In this document: piece after piece, positions 53,221-62,456 of the stretch
How the letters are laid out: each line of letters begins with the position of its first letter
Position numbering within the stretch: position 1 is the stretch's first letter
Assembly: GCF_001766835.1 (NCBI RefSeq)
Contig: NZ_LKEU01000043.1
Span: 1 to 64,000, forward strand
Direction: 5' to 3'
Origin: Acetobacterium wieringae
Lineage (GTDB): Bacteria; Bacillota; Clostridia; Eubacteriales; Eubacteriaceae
DNA length: 64,000 bases
Program-made: the position numbers and the translations under genes
The notes under the pieces: generated by a model
Seen by the model: the letters and a program-made list of their open reading frames with translations, nothing else
Told to the model about the DNA's origin: nothing
Databases searched by the model: none

Positions 53221-53250
53221 GTTTCCTCCTTTCCGGAAAAATAAAAACAG

Positions 53251-53439
53251 CTACAATATGCCTTTCAGCATCGCAACTGCTTTTCTTTGATTTTCCCAAT
53301 ATTCTTTTTCCTGTTTGTAATTTATCAGATCCAGGTAATACCACAGATCCATTTCATCAATCTCTCCCAGTTTCCATCCGTCTTTTAAAAGATGCAGATA
53401 GAATTCATCAATCCATTCATGCAGGGTCAGCAGTTTTCC
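53251..53439 (-). CDS. Tail assembly chaperone T part, reached by -1 frameshift
   Basis: This frame has no start codon of its own in a good context. It reads LTLHEWIDEFYLHLLKDGWK, LGEIDEMDLWYYLDLINYKQ, then a Lys-rich tail and stops at 53251. Size, position between gpG and the tape measure and the overlap with the gpG stop match the T part of G/T chaperones. It would be made only as a gpG-T fusion of about 165 residues. Confidence 0.75.
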   Translation of the reverse strand, partial: GKLLTLHEWIDEFYLHLLKDGWKLGEIDEMDLWYYLDLINYKQEKEYWENQRKAVAMLKGIL

Positions 53440-53747
53440 ACTACCGTCCCCGCCTGATCGTTTTTTGACTCCACCTTTTTAGATGTTCCGTTGGCAACCT
53501 CTCTGACCGTTTTGGTAAGCACTTCAATCATTTCATCTGCATAGATTCCGTCATATACATCATCCCTGGTAAACTGTTTTCCGTATGTATCAACGGTAAA
53601 ATCAACCATTTCATCAAGCGTTTCTTCTGAAATATTCTTCGGGTCCAGGTTCTTAGCCAGTTTGATGGCATCACGAACGGCTCTTGCTTTGGGTCTTCCG
53701 GTAACAAATGTTTTTTCTGTATCGCCTATTTGTAATTTAATTTCCAT
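53427..53747 (-). CDS. Tail assembly chaperone G
   Basis: 106 residues (MEIKLQIGDTEKTFVTGRPKARAVRDAIKLAKNLD...). Such acidic/basic small proteins between the tail tube gene and the tape measure gene coat the tape measure during tail assembly. The gene ends ...GAA AAC TGC TGA, overlapping the T frame. Function inferred from position, size and frameshift. Confidence 0.75.
   Translation of the reverse strand: MEIKLQIGDTEKTFVTGRPKARAVRDAIKLAKNLDPKNISEETLDEMVDFTVDTYGKQFTRDDVYDGIYADEMIEVLTKTVREVANGTSKKVESKNDQAGTVVENC
53433..53439 (-). promoter_or_regulatory. Candidate -1 slippery site GGAAAAC
   Basis: In the gpG frame the codons are G GAA AAC, two codons before the stop. A one-base backward slip reads on in the T frame as CTG CTG ACC CTG. 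The heptamer is not the ideal XXXYYYZ because the third X is not repeated, so efficiency is uncertain. Confidence 0.6.
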
Positions 53748-53794
53748 TATTTATTCCTTTCTCGAAAAAATGGGCTTAAAGCCCCCCTGTTACA

Positions 53795-54697
53795 TTACAC
53801 TGTAAAGTTTACGATGTATCGTTCCGCCATGTTGACGCCTGCTGCAGCACTCTTCACGCCAGTGGTCGCAATTAAAATGTAATCCCCTGCCGTCAGTGTC
53901 GCAACCGGATCCACGGTTACAATGGTATTTGTGGCGTTCACTGATAATGTTGCCGGTACAGCTGTTCCGTCCGATTTCATCACGAAGATATTTGCCGTAT
54001 TGATGGTATCAGCCAAAATTGCTTTACTGAATGTCAGCACCAGATTGGCGGTTCCCAGTACACCGGTGGCTCCATCAGTTGGTACACTCGTTACCGTCGG
54101 TGCTACTAAATCGATTGTCGGTTTATAAACAGATGCCATAAAGTTTGCCGGCGGCGTGATTCCTTCGGACTCATCCATGATAATACCTTTGTGACCGTCT
54201 TTATCGGCAATGAATGTTCCCTTTAGTGTTGGATTAGGGAATGTGACCTTGCCTTCTTCCTTTTGTTTGTAGCTTTCCGATGGTTGACCAAACCGTCCCT
54301 TATATAACCAGGTATACGCACTGGTTCCATCCTCATTTTCAATCTCAAATCCGGTTGCTACATATGGGGCAACATCATTTTCAGTTGTCAGCAATGTCCC
54401 TTTTTCAGCATCGAACGTTCTTCCCAGCAGTGTTGCCCGATCTTTCAATGGAAATTTATTCACCGTTGCCTCAATGCTGACATCACCCTCGGTATTGACA
54501 ATGTATCTTGTTTTTCCATCCCCTGAAAGTTTTGATTCTTCTACTTTCATTTCCATTTTTACTTCCATCAATCCCGGAATTACCACTGGTGGTTCATAGA
54601 CACCGGTGTTTACATTCAATTTTGCATAACAAAAATTTTTAATATTTACCGGAACTGTATCACCAAATAACTGTAAATTCATTTTTTTAATCGTCAT
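53795..54697 (-). CDS. Major tail tube protein with C-terminal Ig-like domain
   Basis: ATG 54697 behind AAGGAG gives 300 residues. Residues about 1-195 are tail tube (KNFCYAKLNVNTGVYEPPVVIPGLMEVKMEM; GKVTFPNPTLKGTFIADKDG). The last 100 residues, from APTVTSVPTDGATGVLGTANLVLTFSKAI, are a Big_5-type Ig-like domain that would decorate the tube surface and may stick to cells or polysaccharide. It precedes the G/T chaperones in standard order. Confidence 0.8.
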   Translation of the reverse strand: MTIKKMNLQLFGDTVPVNIKNFCYAKLNVNTGVYEPPVVIPGLMEVKMEMKVEESKLSGDGKTRYIVNTEGDVSIEATVNKFPLKDRATLLGRTFDAEKGTLLTTENDVAPYVATGFEIENEDGTSAYTWLYKGRFGQPSESYKQKEEGKVTFPNPTLKGTFIADKDGHKGIIMDESEGITPPANFMASVYKPTIDLVAPTVTSVPTDGATGVLGTANLVLTFSKAILADTINTANIFVMKSDGTAVPATLSVNATNTIVTVDPVATLTAGDYILIATTGVKSAAAGVNMAERYIVNFTV

Positions 54698-54738
54698 TTT
54701 GATTTCTCCTTCAAATAAAATAGACACCCGAAAGCGCC

Positions 54739-55155
54739 TTAACCAAATATTTTTTTCATTTCTTCATCAATGACTTGCGTCATTACTTCTGCAACCTGCT
54801 TTTTAACCTGGTTCATTGTTTTTCTCATGAACGGCTTCTTTTTTCTTGTGCTCGTTCCCGATTCCAGGATACGGGCAATAAGCTGATATGCTACTCCATT
54901 TGCATCATATCCATCAAAACCGATTTTTGCAGTCCATTGTCCGCCCAGCAATTTAATGGGTGTGATCCCCATGGCTTCAACCAGCTCCCCGGTTGCTTCA
55001 TCAGACAATACCCCTTTGAGATTTATTTTCATGGCATCGGCCACAACTTTTGCCCCGGCATAGATCGCTTTCTTTGCGATCATTTCCATATCTGTTTCCA
55101 GTCTTGAAAGCTTCAACATGAAATCATCTCCCGCCATGAATGATGCCATAGCCAT
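54739..55155 (-). CDS. Tail completion protein, HK97 gp10-like
   Basis: The start at 55155 is set by GGGGGTG and gives 138 residues. Pattern KLSRLETDMEMIAKKAIYAGAKVVADAMKINLKG..., then KKKPFMRKTMNQVKKQVAEVM, fits HK97-gp10-family proteins of the head-tail joint. Position between tail terminator and tail tube agrees. Confidence 0.75.
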   Translation of the reverse strand: MAMASFMAGDDFMLKLSRLETDMEMIAKKAIYAGAKVVADAMKINLKGVLSDEATGELVEAMGITPIKLLGGQWTAKIGFDGYDANGVAYQLIARILESGTSTRKKKPFMRKTMNQVKKQVAEVMTQVIDEEMKKIFG

Positions 55156-55157
55156 AT

Positions 55158-55502
55158 CTACACCCCCATCGGTATGTTCCACACCCATTCGTGATGAAAT
55201 ATCTGTGTGTCCTCTTCAAACTGCACAGAATTCAGACGAAACCCGATCCCGGCATTGTTTAATGCATGCTGTATTTCTGAAAACAGCGGATCATATTCCT
55301 GTTTTGTGAACAAGTCAATGGTTCCTTCCATGACCTGTTTAACCATTTTCCCATCACCATACAAACTTCCGGACTGGCCGTCCTCTGCCCAAACGATATA
55401 CGGGGCCACTGCTCCGGTCGCTGCGAAATGATGATAGACTTTCCCCGGCAAAACACCCAATAAGGCGTTTTTTACATCAGCTAATGTCATATAACCCACC
55501 AT
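55158..55502 (-). CDS. Tail terminator / DUF3168-like protein
   Basis: 114 residues. TLADVKNALLGVLPGKVYHHFAATGAVAPYIVWAEDGQ is the usual opening of small phage terminator proteins, which stop tail tube growth. Both the first ATG (55502) and the ATG at 55490 have upstream purine runs. Overlaps the preceding gene by 26 bases. Confidence 0.65.
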   Translation of the reverse strand: MVGYMTLADVKNALLGVLPGKVYHHFAATGAVAPYIVWAEDGQSGSLYGDGKMVKQVMEGTIDLFTKQEYDPLFSEIQHALNNAGIGFRLNSVQFEEDTQIFHHEWVWNIPMGV

Positions 55503-55845
55503 CCAACCTTTCCAGTGTCAGATCTGATATTCTAAGACCATCGTTATTTGTCTTATGCTGCGCCTGGGTAATCCGGTATTGAATCCCGACCTCAACATTG
55601 TCCTCAATCTTTGAGCCATCAAAAATCACACAAACACATTGATCGGTCACTGATCGGTCTTGCCAGATGCTTATCAACCGGTCAATCTTTGAATCGGCTT
55701 GCATGGCAGCGTATGCCCTGGTCATGCCGATTGTTTTTTCTTCAAAATAAAAAGACTGGTAAAACGTGAGCGCTTCCACCGGCGTATCGCCGGGGTTGCT
55801 CACATTACCAATCTTATAAATTTTTACTAGTCCCCCATCAAACAT
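55477..55845 (-). CDS. Head closure / connector protein
   Basis: 122 residues. VKIYKIGNVSNPGDTPVEALTFYQSFYFEEKTIGMTRAYAAMQADSKIDRLISIWQDRSV fits the SPP1 gp16-like stopper class encoded between the gp6-like connector and gp10. It should seal the packaged head. Assigned by order and size. Confidence 0.65.
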   Translation of the reverse strand: MFDGGLVKIYKIGNVSNPGDTPVEALTFYQSFYFEEKTIGMTRAYAAMQADSKIDRLISIWQDRSVTDQCVCVIFDGSKIEDNVEVGIQYRITQAQHKTNNDGLRISDLTLERLDGGLYDIS

Positions 55846-56122
55846 CGGTTGTCACCGTCGCTTTCTGGGAAAACAGTTTATTGTTTAAAGCGGCCCTTAT
55901 CATCCGGGGCATTGCCGAATCAGGGGCCGCCCGTTTCCGGTACATCCAGGCGGCGTACATCACTACAATTCCCTGATCCTCATAATCATCGCCCAGAGTG
56001 ATGCCCTCCCGGGCAATCATCTCTTTGGCGATTTTAATCAGATTTGTCAGGTATTCGTCTTTTGCTGTATGCAGGATTTCAAGATCCTGCTTTAACATTA
56101 CCAGTAATAGATCATCCTGCAT
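55838..56122 (-). CDS. Head-tail connector, gp6-like
   Basis: 94 residues, all helical in appearance (VMLKQDLEILHTAKDEYLTNLIKIAKEMIAREGI... YEDQGIVVMYAAWMYRKRA). This is the Phage_Gp6/QLRG pattern of connector proteins that join portal and tail. Directly after the capsid gene. Confidence 0.75.
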   Translation of the reverse strand: MQDDLLLVMLKQDLEILHTAKDEYLTNLIKIAKEMIAREGITLGDDYEDQGIVVMYAAWMYRKRAAPDSAMPRMIRAALNNKLFSQKATVTTDV

Positions 56123-56139
56123 CCTTTAACCTCCTAAAA

Positions 56140-57795
56140 CTAGGCTTTTGCCACTACGCTGCAGGTACCGACTTTAATGGCCCGGCCAGCAGCGTCAAAT
56201 TCGACAACTGTAATAATCTTGCCTGTTGCTGCGGTAATATCGTCTGGCGTAGTAAAGGCTGTGTAACCAGTGCTTGGATCACCGGATTTAACCGCTGCTG
56301 CTTTCCCGAGAACTTTATAACCCAGGGTCGTTCCACTGGCTTCAGCTCCGGCAACGGTTACTAATGTATCACCCGATGCGGTACCAGCAACCGAGGTTAC
56401 GGCCAATGCTCCCAGTTCAGTGTTGGCGTAGTCAGTTTCGAAAGTTGAAGTAGTGGCTGCGTCGGTATTATCGAATGATACCATCACGAATGCTTCCCCA
56501 AAAACAGGCATCCCATCATAACGGGCATAGCCCTTAAATCCGGTCTGGTTTTGTGCAAATCTGGCATGCTCTGATTTTTCAAGGGCAGATCCTTCCCGTT
56601 CTGCCAGAATATAAACAGAACCAAAACCTCCGATAATTTCATTATCTCCAACAAGCTCAATTTCTTCAATGCTGCCGCCGATAATTGGCATCTGATTGTT
56701 AACACCAGCGATCAGAGCGGCTGCCGCATCAAATGCCAGGGCTTTTGTCATTAAATTAATATGCGTTTTTCTGTTCATTACCCAAAAGGCTTTACCATCT
56801 GAATAATTTGGTGCTGCCACGCCAAGGGCCTCAATGAGTGAAGCGTAAAACGCAGCACCCGTGGTTCCGTTAATATTCAGTTTTTTAACGTTTGTGGTGT
56901 GCAGATCTGTCCACGCTGGGGCGAACGTTGGCCAGTTAGATGGTGCTGCTGTTTGGGCAAGTCTGGTTACAATACCAACCGGCATCTTTGTTCCCGTTCC
57001 ATACAGCAACGCTCTGTCAATACCTTTGCCGATGGCTTTACCCAGTTGATCCATAATTTCGCTGCCAAGTGCCAAATCACTATCTTTCAGCAAATTGTTA
57101 TGGATCCAGATGATTCCACCGACCATATAACCATCAACCTCAACCTGGTTTAATGACATATCAAGTTCATTCAATTCGCCCTCTGCTTCCATCCATACGC
57201 CCTCAGGAGCGGCGCCCATAATGTTTTCCCGGGCTGTTCCGCCAATTGGCTTCAAGGTTACGTATTTTGTAAGTTTTGAGTACTGCTCCATGTTGTCCCG
57301 TAAAAGTTCCAGCATCACTTCCGGAACAGACAGGCTCCCATTTGTAATACCTCTTGTTTTGATTTCACGAATCGCTTCAATAAAGTCTCTTACATCCTCG
57401 CGGGCAAGAAATGCGTCCCGGGTTTCTGGTGTCATTCCGAAAAATCTTCTGGTGTTCATTGGCATAATATTACCTCTCTTTTCTTCTGTGTTTTTTGGTT
57501 GTTCTGCCGGAGTTCCAACAGGTGCAGATCTTTCGATCTCAGCAATCTCCGCTTCGATTCCGGCAATTTCAGTCTCAGTTTCTGCTATCGCTGCTTCATT
57601 TTCAGCTTTATCCGCTTCATACTTTTCAACCTCTTCTTCAACGACCTTTTTTTCCTCTTCGGTTTCGGCCTCTTCAATCGCCTTTTCCAGATTAATTTCC
57701 CGGGTCGGGAATGTTTCCGAAACTTTTCTAAGCTCCACGAGTTGCTTTTGCTTTTCTGTCAGTTCTTTTTTCCTCATCAATACTTTTAAAGCCAT
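56140..57795 (-). CDS. Major capsid protein, HK97 fold, with N-terminal coiled coil and C-terminal extension
   Basis: 551 residues behind AAAGGAGG. Residues 1-105 are a Glu/Ala-rich coiled coil, the scaffold-like delta domain normally removed by the protease. Then comes the HK97-type core (DFIEAIREIKTRGITNGSLSVPEVMLELLRDNMEQYS; GKAFWVMNRKTHINLMTKAL). The last about 95 residues, after FETDYANTELGALAVTSVAG, look like an extra beta domain not in HK97 and could decorate the capsid. It overlaps the protease gene by 68 bases. Confidence 0.9.
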   Translation of the reverse strand: MALKVLMRKKELTEKQKQLVELRKVSETFPTREINLEKAIEEAETEEEKKVVEEEVEKYEADKAENEAAIAETETEIAGIEAEIAEIERSAPVGTPAEQPKNTEEKRGNIMPMNTRRFFGMTPETRDAFLAREDVRDFIEAIREIKTRGITNGSLSVPEVMLELLRDNMEQYSKLTKYVTLKPIGGTARENIMGAAPEGVWMEAEGELNELDMSLNQVEVDGYMVGGIIWIHNNLLKDSDLALGSEIMDQLGKAIGKGIDRALLYGTGTKMPVGIVTRLAQTAAPSNWPTFAPAWTDLHTTNVKKLNINGTTGAAFYASLIEALGVAAPNYSDGKAFWVMNRKTHINLMTKALAFDAAAALIAGVNNQMPIIGGSIEEIELVGDNEIIGGFGSVYILAEREGSALEKSEHARFAQNQTGFKGYARYDGMPVFGEAFVMVSFDNTDAATTSTFETDYANTELGALAVTSVAGTASGDTLVTVAGAEASGTTLGYKVLGKAAAVKSGDPSTGYTAFTTPDDITAATGKIITVVEFDAAGRAIKVGTCSVVAKA

Positions 57796-58378
57796 TACTG
57801 ACCTCCTTTATTTTTGATTTCATTTGTTGCTGCCACGCTTCATGTTGTCTTTTTTTGATATTTTCAAAATCTTCCTTACGTGCGGAAACGGTTGTTTCCT
57901 TATAGGCTGGAAACACGCATGGCGAAATTTCATATAATGGATTTACTTTTGTGATCGTCCAGTGACAGGTACCATCACCGTTGTCTCTAAATTCTTCGGC
58001 TTCAATATCAAAACCGAATGAGCACTGGGTAACATCCCCCCGCATGATCCGGGTGTGGGCGTTCATGGCGTCTGTATCGTTGCGATTAATTTTAATCTTG
58101 CCCCATAGCCCGTGTGAATCTTCACGCAATTCAAGCGTACCGGCTCCCGTGCGGCCTAAAACTAAATTTGTGTCATGGTTGTACAGCGCTCTAACATCAC
58201 CGCTTATGCATTCAGTAAAGGCCCCAGGAGCGATACTCTCAGTGGCGCCCGGCCATAACTCATAATTGGAATTAAAAATAGCGAAATATCCCTCGAGGAA
58301 TAAATCGCCGGTTCCATCATCTTCACGCTTTTCAATTTCCATTACCAGATCCCTGGATTGTCTTATATCTCGACTCAT
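57728..58378 (-). CDS. HK97-type prohead protease (S78)
   Basis: 216 residues. The LEGYFAIFN start, DVRALYNHDTNLVLGRTGAGTLEL with the catalytic His, and DVTQCSFGFDI with the catalytic Ser are intact. It cleaves the delta domain of the capsid protein during maturation. The end overlaps the capsid start, suggesting coupled translation. Confidence 0.9.
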   Translation of the reverse strand: MSRDIRQSRDLVMEIEKREDDGTGDLFLEGYFAIFNSNYELWPGATESIAPGAFTECISGDVRALYNHDTNLVLGRTGAGTLELREDSHGLWGKIKINRNDTDAMNAHTRIMRGDVTQCSFGFDIEAEEFRDNGDGTCHWTITKVNPLYEISPCVFPAYKETTVSARKEDFENIKKRQHEAWQQQMKSKIKEVSNGFKSIDEEKRTDRKAKATRGA

Positions 58379-59571
58379 TCACTACCACCTCCATTCTGGT
58401 TAAGTTTTTTCTGATCTCCGATGCTGCTGATCGGAATGAAGTTTTCCAGTATGACCAGCTCATCCAGCCCATCGAGTGGACTATACCCCAGACTGGCCCG
58501 GACTTCATTGCCGGTTAAGATCCCTCTGACAAATAGTTCCTGGCCAACACTGGACAGATCTTTGATGTCATAGGCATACAATGCCCGGGAATTAAATTTA
58601 AAATACAGATCCGGAGAAATTAACAGCTTCCTGGTCAACTCCTGTTCAATCAATTTACAGATTGGTAAAATTGTGGAGTTGATAAAATTGTTATACTCAT
58701 CTTTGTTATACTGCCCGGCACCCACAATAAAGGCCGGGACATTGATAATGCCGGCGACTGTTTTTTTATCAATGGTGACCGCCTCATTAATTGCCAGGTC
58801 ATTGAGTGACAGCGGCTTGACCTGCTGGATGTCCAGCAGCTCCGAAGGGATTACCCACGGTTGTCCGGCATCCTGAGTATCAATGTACTCGTTGAGAAAT
58901 TTTGTCCGTCCATCTTTGCCGCTGAATTCATCGGCCAGGGCATCGACCCTGACCACCAGGGACGGTTTCCATTTGGATTCCATAAACCCTTTTTTTGTGG
59001 CCGCTGCTTGCCTTAGATTCTGGACAACTTCTTTGAGTGCGACCCGATACCCTAGCCCCATCCATGGCCTTTCGGGATCCGGATTAATTGGGAAATGAAT
59101 CATGTTTTCTGGTTGGTATGTTAACCCGCCATACCTTACATAATATGAGTCTCCATTTTCCTGGAACGATACCCGGGAAGGTTTCAGCGGTACCAGATCA
59201 TCAATCATGCCACTGGCTGTTTTCGGGAAAACCACGCTGTTCCCTTCCAGCAGCATTGTTTTAACAACCGCATGCATGAACGTTTTCCGGGTCATGTTTT
59301 TGTTTGGTGAAATGTCAATTTTCTTAGACAGCTCATTCTGCACCCGGACATCGCCTTTATTGGTGTTTCTCATAAGGTGGATCGTCATTGACGATACCAG
59401 ATCAGCAATTTTATTAACGGCAATTTGAACTTCCGGGTTATCTGCCAATCGGGTATACCCACTCACAACCAGAGTCTCAAAAGCATCACTCGAAACCATC
59501 CACGACGATATTGACTCTCTTTTCTCCGGCTCACCCCGGATCACATTTGTTTTTTTGTTTCGTCTTCCCAC
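58375..59571 (-). CDS. Portal protein, HK97 family
   Basis: 398 residues. SYYVRYGGLTYQPENMIHFPINPDPERPWMGLGYRVALKEV and the region NINVPAFIVGAG-like IINVPAFIVGAGQYNKDEYNNFINSTILPIC are portal signatures. It forms the dodecameric DNA channel at one capsid vertex. Overlaps the protease gene by four bases. Confidence 0.9.
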   Translation of the reverse strand: MGRRNKKTNVIRGEPEKRESISSWMVSSDAFETLVVSGYTRLADNPEVQIAVNKIADLVSSMTIHLMRNTNKGDVRVQNELSKKIDISPNKNMTRKTFMHAVVKTMLLEGNSVVFPKTASGMIDDLVPLKPSRVSFQENGDSYYVRYGGLTYQPENMIHFPINPDPERPWMGLGYRVALKEVVQNLRQAAATKKGFMESKWKPSLVVRVDALADEFSGKDGRTKFLNEYIDTQDAGQPWVIPSELLDIQQVKPLSLNDLAINEAVTIDKKTVAGIINVPAFIVGAGQYNKDEYNNFINSTILPICKLIEQELTRKLLISPDLYFKFNSRALYAYDIKDLSSVGQELFVRGILTGNEVRASLGYSPLDGLDELVILENFIPISSIGDQKKLNQNGGGSE

Positions 59572-59590
59572 TCTTCACTCCTCCTTTTTT

Positions 59591-61321
59591 CTAATCAAAC
59601 CATTGTTTTGCCTTTCCATCTTTTTCCATGACATCCAACATTTGCACGGCTCCAAAAACACCGGCATCAAACATATCAATCCGCATCGTTCCACCGTCAC
59701 CGTCTACTTTTTCATACTGGATCATATCGTCTGTTTTTTCGATGGCCCGGACATTTTGTAGGCAATATTCAAAACCCTGATTATGGAGATAATAAAATTC
59801 TCCGTCTTTTGCCTTTTTTTCAATCCTTCGAAACCCTTCAGATTTTTTATAAAAATACTGCGGTTGATCCACAATTTTAAATCTGCTCTTTTTCATCTTT
59901 GTAAAAAATTCTTTACCGAACTTTTTATCAAACCCGATTATTTTAATTCTAAAACCCATGGTTCGCATTTTTTCAAACCACATGACTACATCATCATAGT
60001 GGACGGTTTTTGTATTTGACATGGTTAATACGCCATCATCTTTCCAGCCAAATAAAGGGATGCTGTCCTCTTCTGCCTTTTCCACCGCTGCAGCGACCGG
60101 GAAAAAACCATGGGTGATACAGATATCAATTTCTTTTCCCTCAAAGGTGTAGCGCCCATACAGGGCCGCCGCCGTTAAGTCATGCATTTTCGAAAGATCG
60201 GCGCCACCATACCAGTTGATTGGAAGGGCGGCCAGTTCTTCCAGTGTCCAGTTGTACTGGCTATCAGAACTTTGAAACTCGTCAAGATTAAAGTAAGCTT
60301 TCAAGGCGCTGGTGTAGACATTCAAAGATTTTGCAAAAAAATCTTTTCGCTGCTGCGGATCATTTTGAGCCTGCCTGGCATCATTCATTATTTCCTCCGG
60401 ACGAATCGACACCCCATAGGCCGGGTTTGCCATTTCATGAATAACCGGATTGGTATAATCAACGTCACCATCATCATCCTGGTCAGCTTTGCAAATGAAA
60501 ACATAATACTGTTCATCGGTCACCGTCCCGGCTAATATCTTTTTACAATACTCAATCCTGCGAAAACAGAAAGAGTTCGCATCATCTCCAGCGGTTGTGA
60601 TCCCGATCATCAATTTGTTGGTATAAGCTTTCATGGCTTCTTTGATGATGTTGTATTGCTTCGGTGTTTTATAAGCGTGGATCTCATCGGCTATGGCCAG
60701 ATTACAATTTAATGAATCTTGTCTGTCCGGATTGGCTGCCAGAGCTTGAATGAATAATGATCCATCGCCCAGGTCGCCAGAAATCGAATGTTCCTGATTG
60801 TTATCAATCACCCGGAAGTTTTTCTTTTCTTCCATTTGAAGAAGGTTGAAATTTATAAAGTTGAAACTTTCTAAAGACTGCTTCATTGCGGCGGCCACAA
60901 TATATACTTTACTCCCGCTCCTTCTTTCCAGTATCGCCAATGCCCATGCAAGTGCTGCGGCAAAGCTTGTTTTGATATTTTTTCGTGGTATAAAAATAAG
61001 CGCCTCTTTGAAGCGCCTAATTTTTGTTCCTTTGTGGTAAAACCCCAATAAATTGTAAACAATAACTTTGTGGAAAGGCTCCAGCAGAAACGGCTTTCCC
61101 CTGAGCGGCGTACCGTCAAGCATTTCGCCCTGCATATGAACAAAGGTATTTTCAATGATGTAGATAACAAACTCTGCATCTTTTGTCTTAAACTCATAAT
61201 CCGGATTTTTTAAATCATTTAAAAACCGTTGGCAACCTTGGATCTGTTCACGGCATGCTATTTTTCGACCTTCAACGATGCTGCTGGCATACTCCATCAC
61301 AAGATCGTAATTTTTAGCCAT
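59591..61321 (-). CDS. Terminase large subunit
   Basis: 576 residues. The ATPase part has a variant Walker A FIPRKNIKTSFAAALA near residue 110 and Walker B LAIADEIHAYKT near residue 210. The nuclease part has GGADLSKMHDLTAAALYG, IIGFDKKFGKEFF and a late RIDMFDAGVFGAVQML. It cuts and pumps phage DNA into the prohead. Overlaps the small subunit gene by eight bases. Confidence 0.92.
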   Translation of the reverse strand: MAKNYDLVMEYASSIVEGRKIACREQIQGCQRFLNDLKNPDYEFKTKDAEFVIYIIENTFVHMQGEMLDGTPLRGKPFLLEPFHKVIVYNLLGFYHKGTKIRRFKEALIFIPRKNIKTSFAAALAWALAILERRSGSKVYIVAAAMKQSLESFNFINFNLLQMEEKKNFRVIDNNQEHSISGDLGDGSLFIQALAANPDRQDSLNCNLAIADEIHAYKTPKQYNIIKEAMKAYTNKLMIGITTAGDDANSFCFRRIEYCKKILAGTVTDEQYYVFICKADQDDDGDVDYTNPVIHEMANPAYGVSIRPEEIMNDARQAQNDPQQRKDFFAKSLNVYTSALKAYFNLDEFQSSDSQYNWTLEELAALPINWYGGADLSKMHDLTAAALYGRYTFEGKEIDICITHGFFPVAAAVEKAEEDSIPLFGWKDDGVLTMSNTKTVHYDDVVMWFEKMRTMGFRIKIIGFDKKFGKEFFTKMKKSRFKIVDQPQYFYKKSEGFRRIEKKAKDGEFYYLHNQGFEYCLQNVRAIEKTDDMIQYEKVDGDGGTMRIDMFDAGVFGAVQMLDVMEKDGKAKQWFD

Positions 61322-61697
61322 CGAAGTTTTTCAGAATATCCGCCAGTCCAGATCTTTTGGTTTGTTCAGTCGTCACCGACTCCACCGATTTCGGGTTAAG
61401 ACAAAGACGATCCGAGTATGCGAGGATATCTTTTCTCAGACTTTCGAGTGTCGCCACGATTGCAGATTTTTTCGTTCCTCCGGCGCCGGTGGTGGTTTCA
61501 TACGCACAATCTGATTCCGCAAATTTTCTGTTCGCATCCGCATATTGAACCAACAGATCTGCGTAAACATTTGTGATGCTCTCATATTGTGGCTTATACG
61601 TTCCAAGCTTTTTCATATCTTCGATGATTTTTCCTTTTTCCACCCGGACGTTAAATTCATATTCTGTTTCAGTTTTTTTTCTTCTCGCCCGTGCCAC
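61314..61697 (-). CDS. Terminase small subunit, P27 family
   Basis: GGAGGTGATC stands six bases before GTG 61697, which I take as start (VARARRKKTETEYEFN...); the frame is open further up to 61769. 127 residues. LGTYKPQYESITNVYADLLVQYADANRKFAESD and the C-terminal SGLADIL fit P27-type small terminases that recognise the packaging site. Confidence 0.8.
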   Translation of the reverse strand: MARARRKKTETEYEFNVRVEKGKIIEDMKKLGTYKPQYESITNVYADLLVQYADANRKFAESDCAYETTTGAGGTKKSAIVATLESLRKDILAYSDRLCLNPKSVESVTTEQTKRSGLADILKNFDG

Positions 61698-61831
61698 TCG
61701 ATCACCTCCCTTCATTGTCAAAAAAAGTTTTCTGGCGGTCGCTCTATTGGAAAGAGTCACCCTATCCAATGTTCGAAATTTTAAATAATTTTTATTTTAG
61801 ATGGGGGGGATTGGCTTTGCTATCCCATTAT

Positions 61832-62095
61832 TTACAATTGTCTTCTGGACTTCAAAGCTTTTGTTCCTTTTTCCGGATGCTCTTTGTTGTGGTGTTTTGC
61901 GCAAAGTGTCCTGCCGTTATCCACGTCATACTGCAGCTCTGGATAGTCTTCCCTGGGTTTTACGTGGTGTGCAATGGTTCCTTCCCTGAGTATTCCGTAA
62001 CGCTTGCACTCCTGGCATTGGTAGTTGTCTCGCCTTAATACTTTGGCCCGCCATGCCTTGTGCTTCTTTGATTGGTAATACGGATCACTCTTCAC
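61832..62095 (-). CDS. HNH endonuclease
   Basis: 87 residues from a GTG start. The pattern VLRRDNYQCQECKRYG, then IAHHVKPREDYPELQYDVDNGRTLCAKHHNKEH is the HNH fold with two Cys pairs for zinc. Small HNH proteins beside terminase genes help cut DNA during packaging in cos phages. So a cos-type packaging mode is likely. Confidence 0.88.
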   Translation of the reverse strand: MKSDPYYQSKKHKAWRAKVLRRDNYQCQECKRYGILREGTIAHHVKPREDYPELQYDVDNGRTLCAKHHNKEHPEKGTKALKSRRQL

Positions 62096-62456
62096 GCCGG
62101 AACTCTCGGTGCGTTGTTTCTTTGCATTCTCTGTTTATACTTTGCGGATTGTAAAAGCAATTCATTCTATCTTTGCATTCCGTATTCTTATCAGGATCGC
62201 ATGGATAAAGCGTGATACGATCTCTACCCCATGTTCGTTTATTGAATCGAAACTCTGCAACATTACCCGATGTAATAGTCAGCACGCCATCATTGATGTG
62301 AGTTATAATAATGACATCAATCACTGATTCAATGTATGATCCCTCGCTATACAGAATGCTTTCATCAGCTCTTATATCAATAACATCATCCAACTCAACA
62401 AATACACCATTGGCGTTAAGCTTCTCAACTCTATATTCCTTTGGATCAATCTTCAT
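62085..62456 (-). CDS. Phage protein of unknown function
   Basis: 123 residues. The first 85 residues look beta-rich (VEKLNANGVFVELDDVIDIRADESILY...), the C-terminus has four cysteines (CDPDKNTECKDRMNCFYNPQSINREC), perhaps binding metal. Overlaps the HNH gene by 11 bases. No family recognised. Confidence 0.55.
   Translation of the reverse strand: MKIDPKEYRVEKLNANGVFVELDDVIDIRADESILYSEGSYIESVIDVIIITHINDGVLTITSGNVAEFRFNKRTWGRDRITLYPCDPDKNTECKDRMNCFYNPQSINRECKETTHREFRREE

Noticed and set aside
50021..53290. Long plus-strand frames opposite the tape measure gene
   Set aside because: These are mirror frames of a long, compositionally biased gene, with Ser/Ala/Leu-rich low-complexity products and no start signals.
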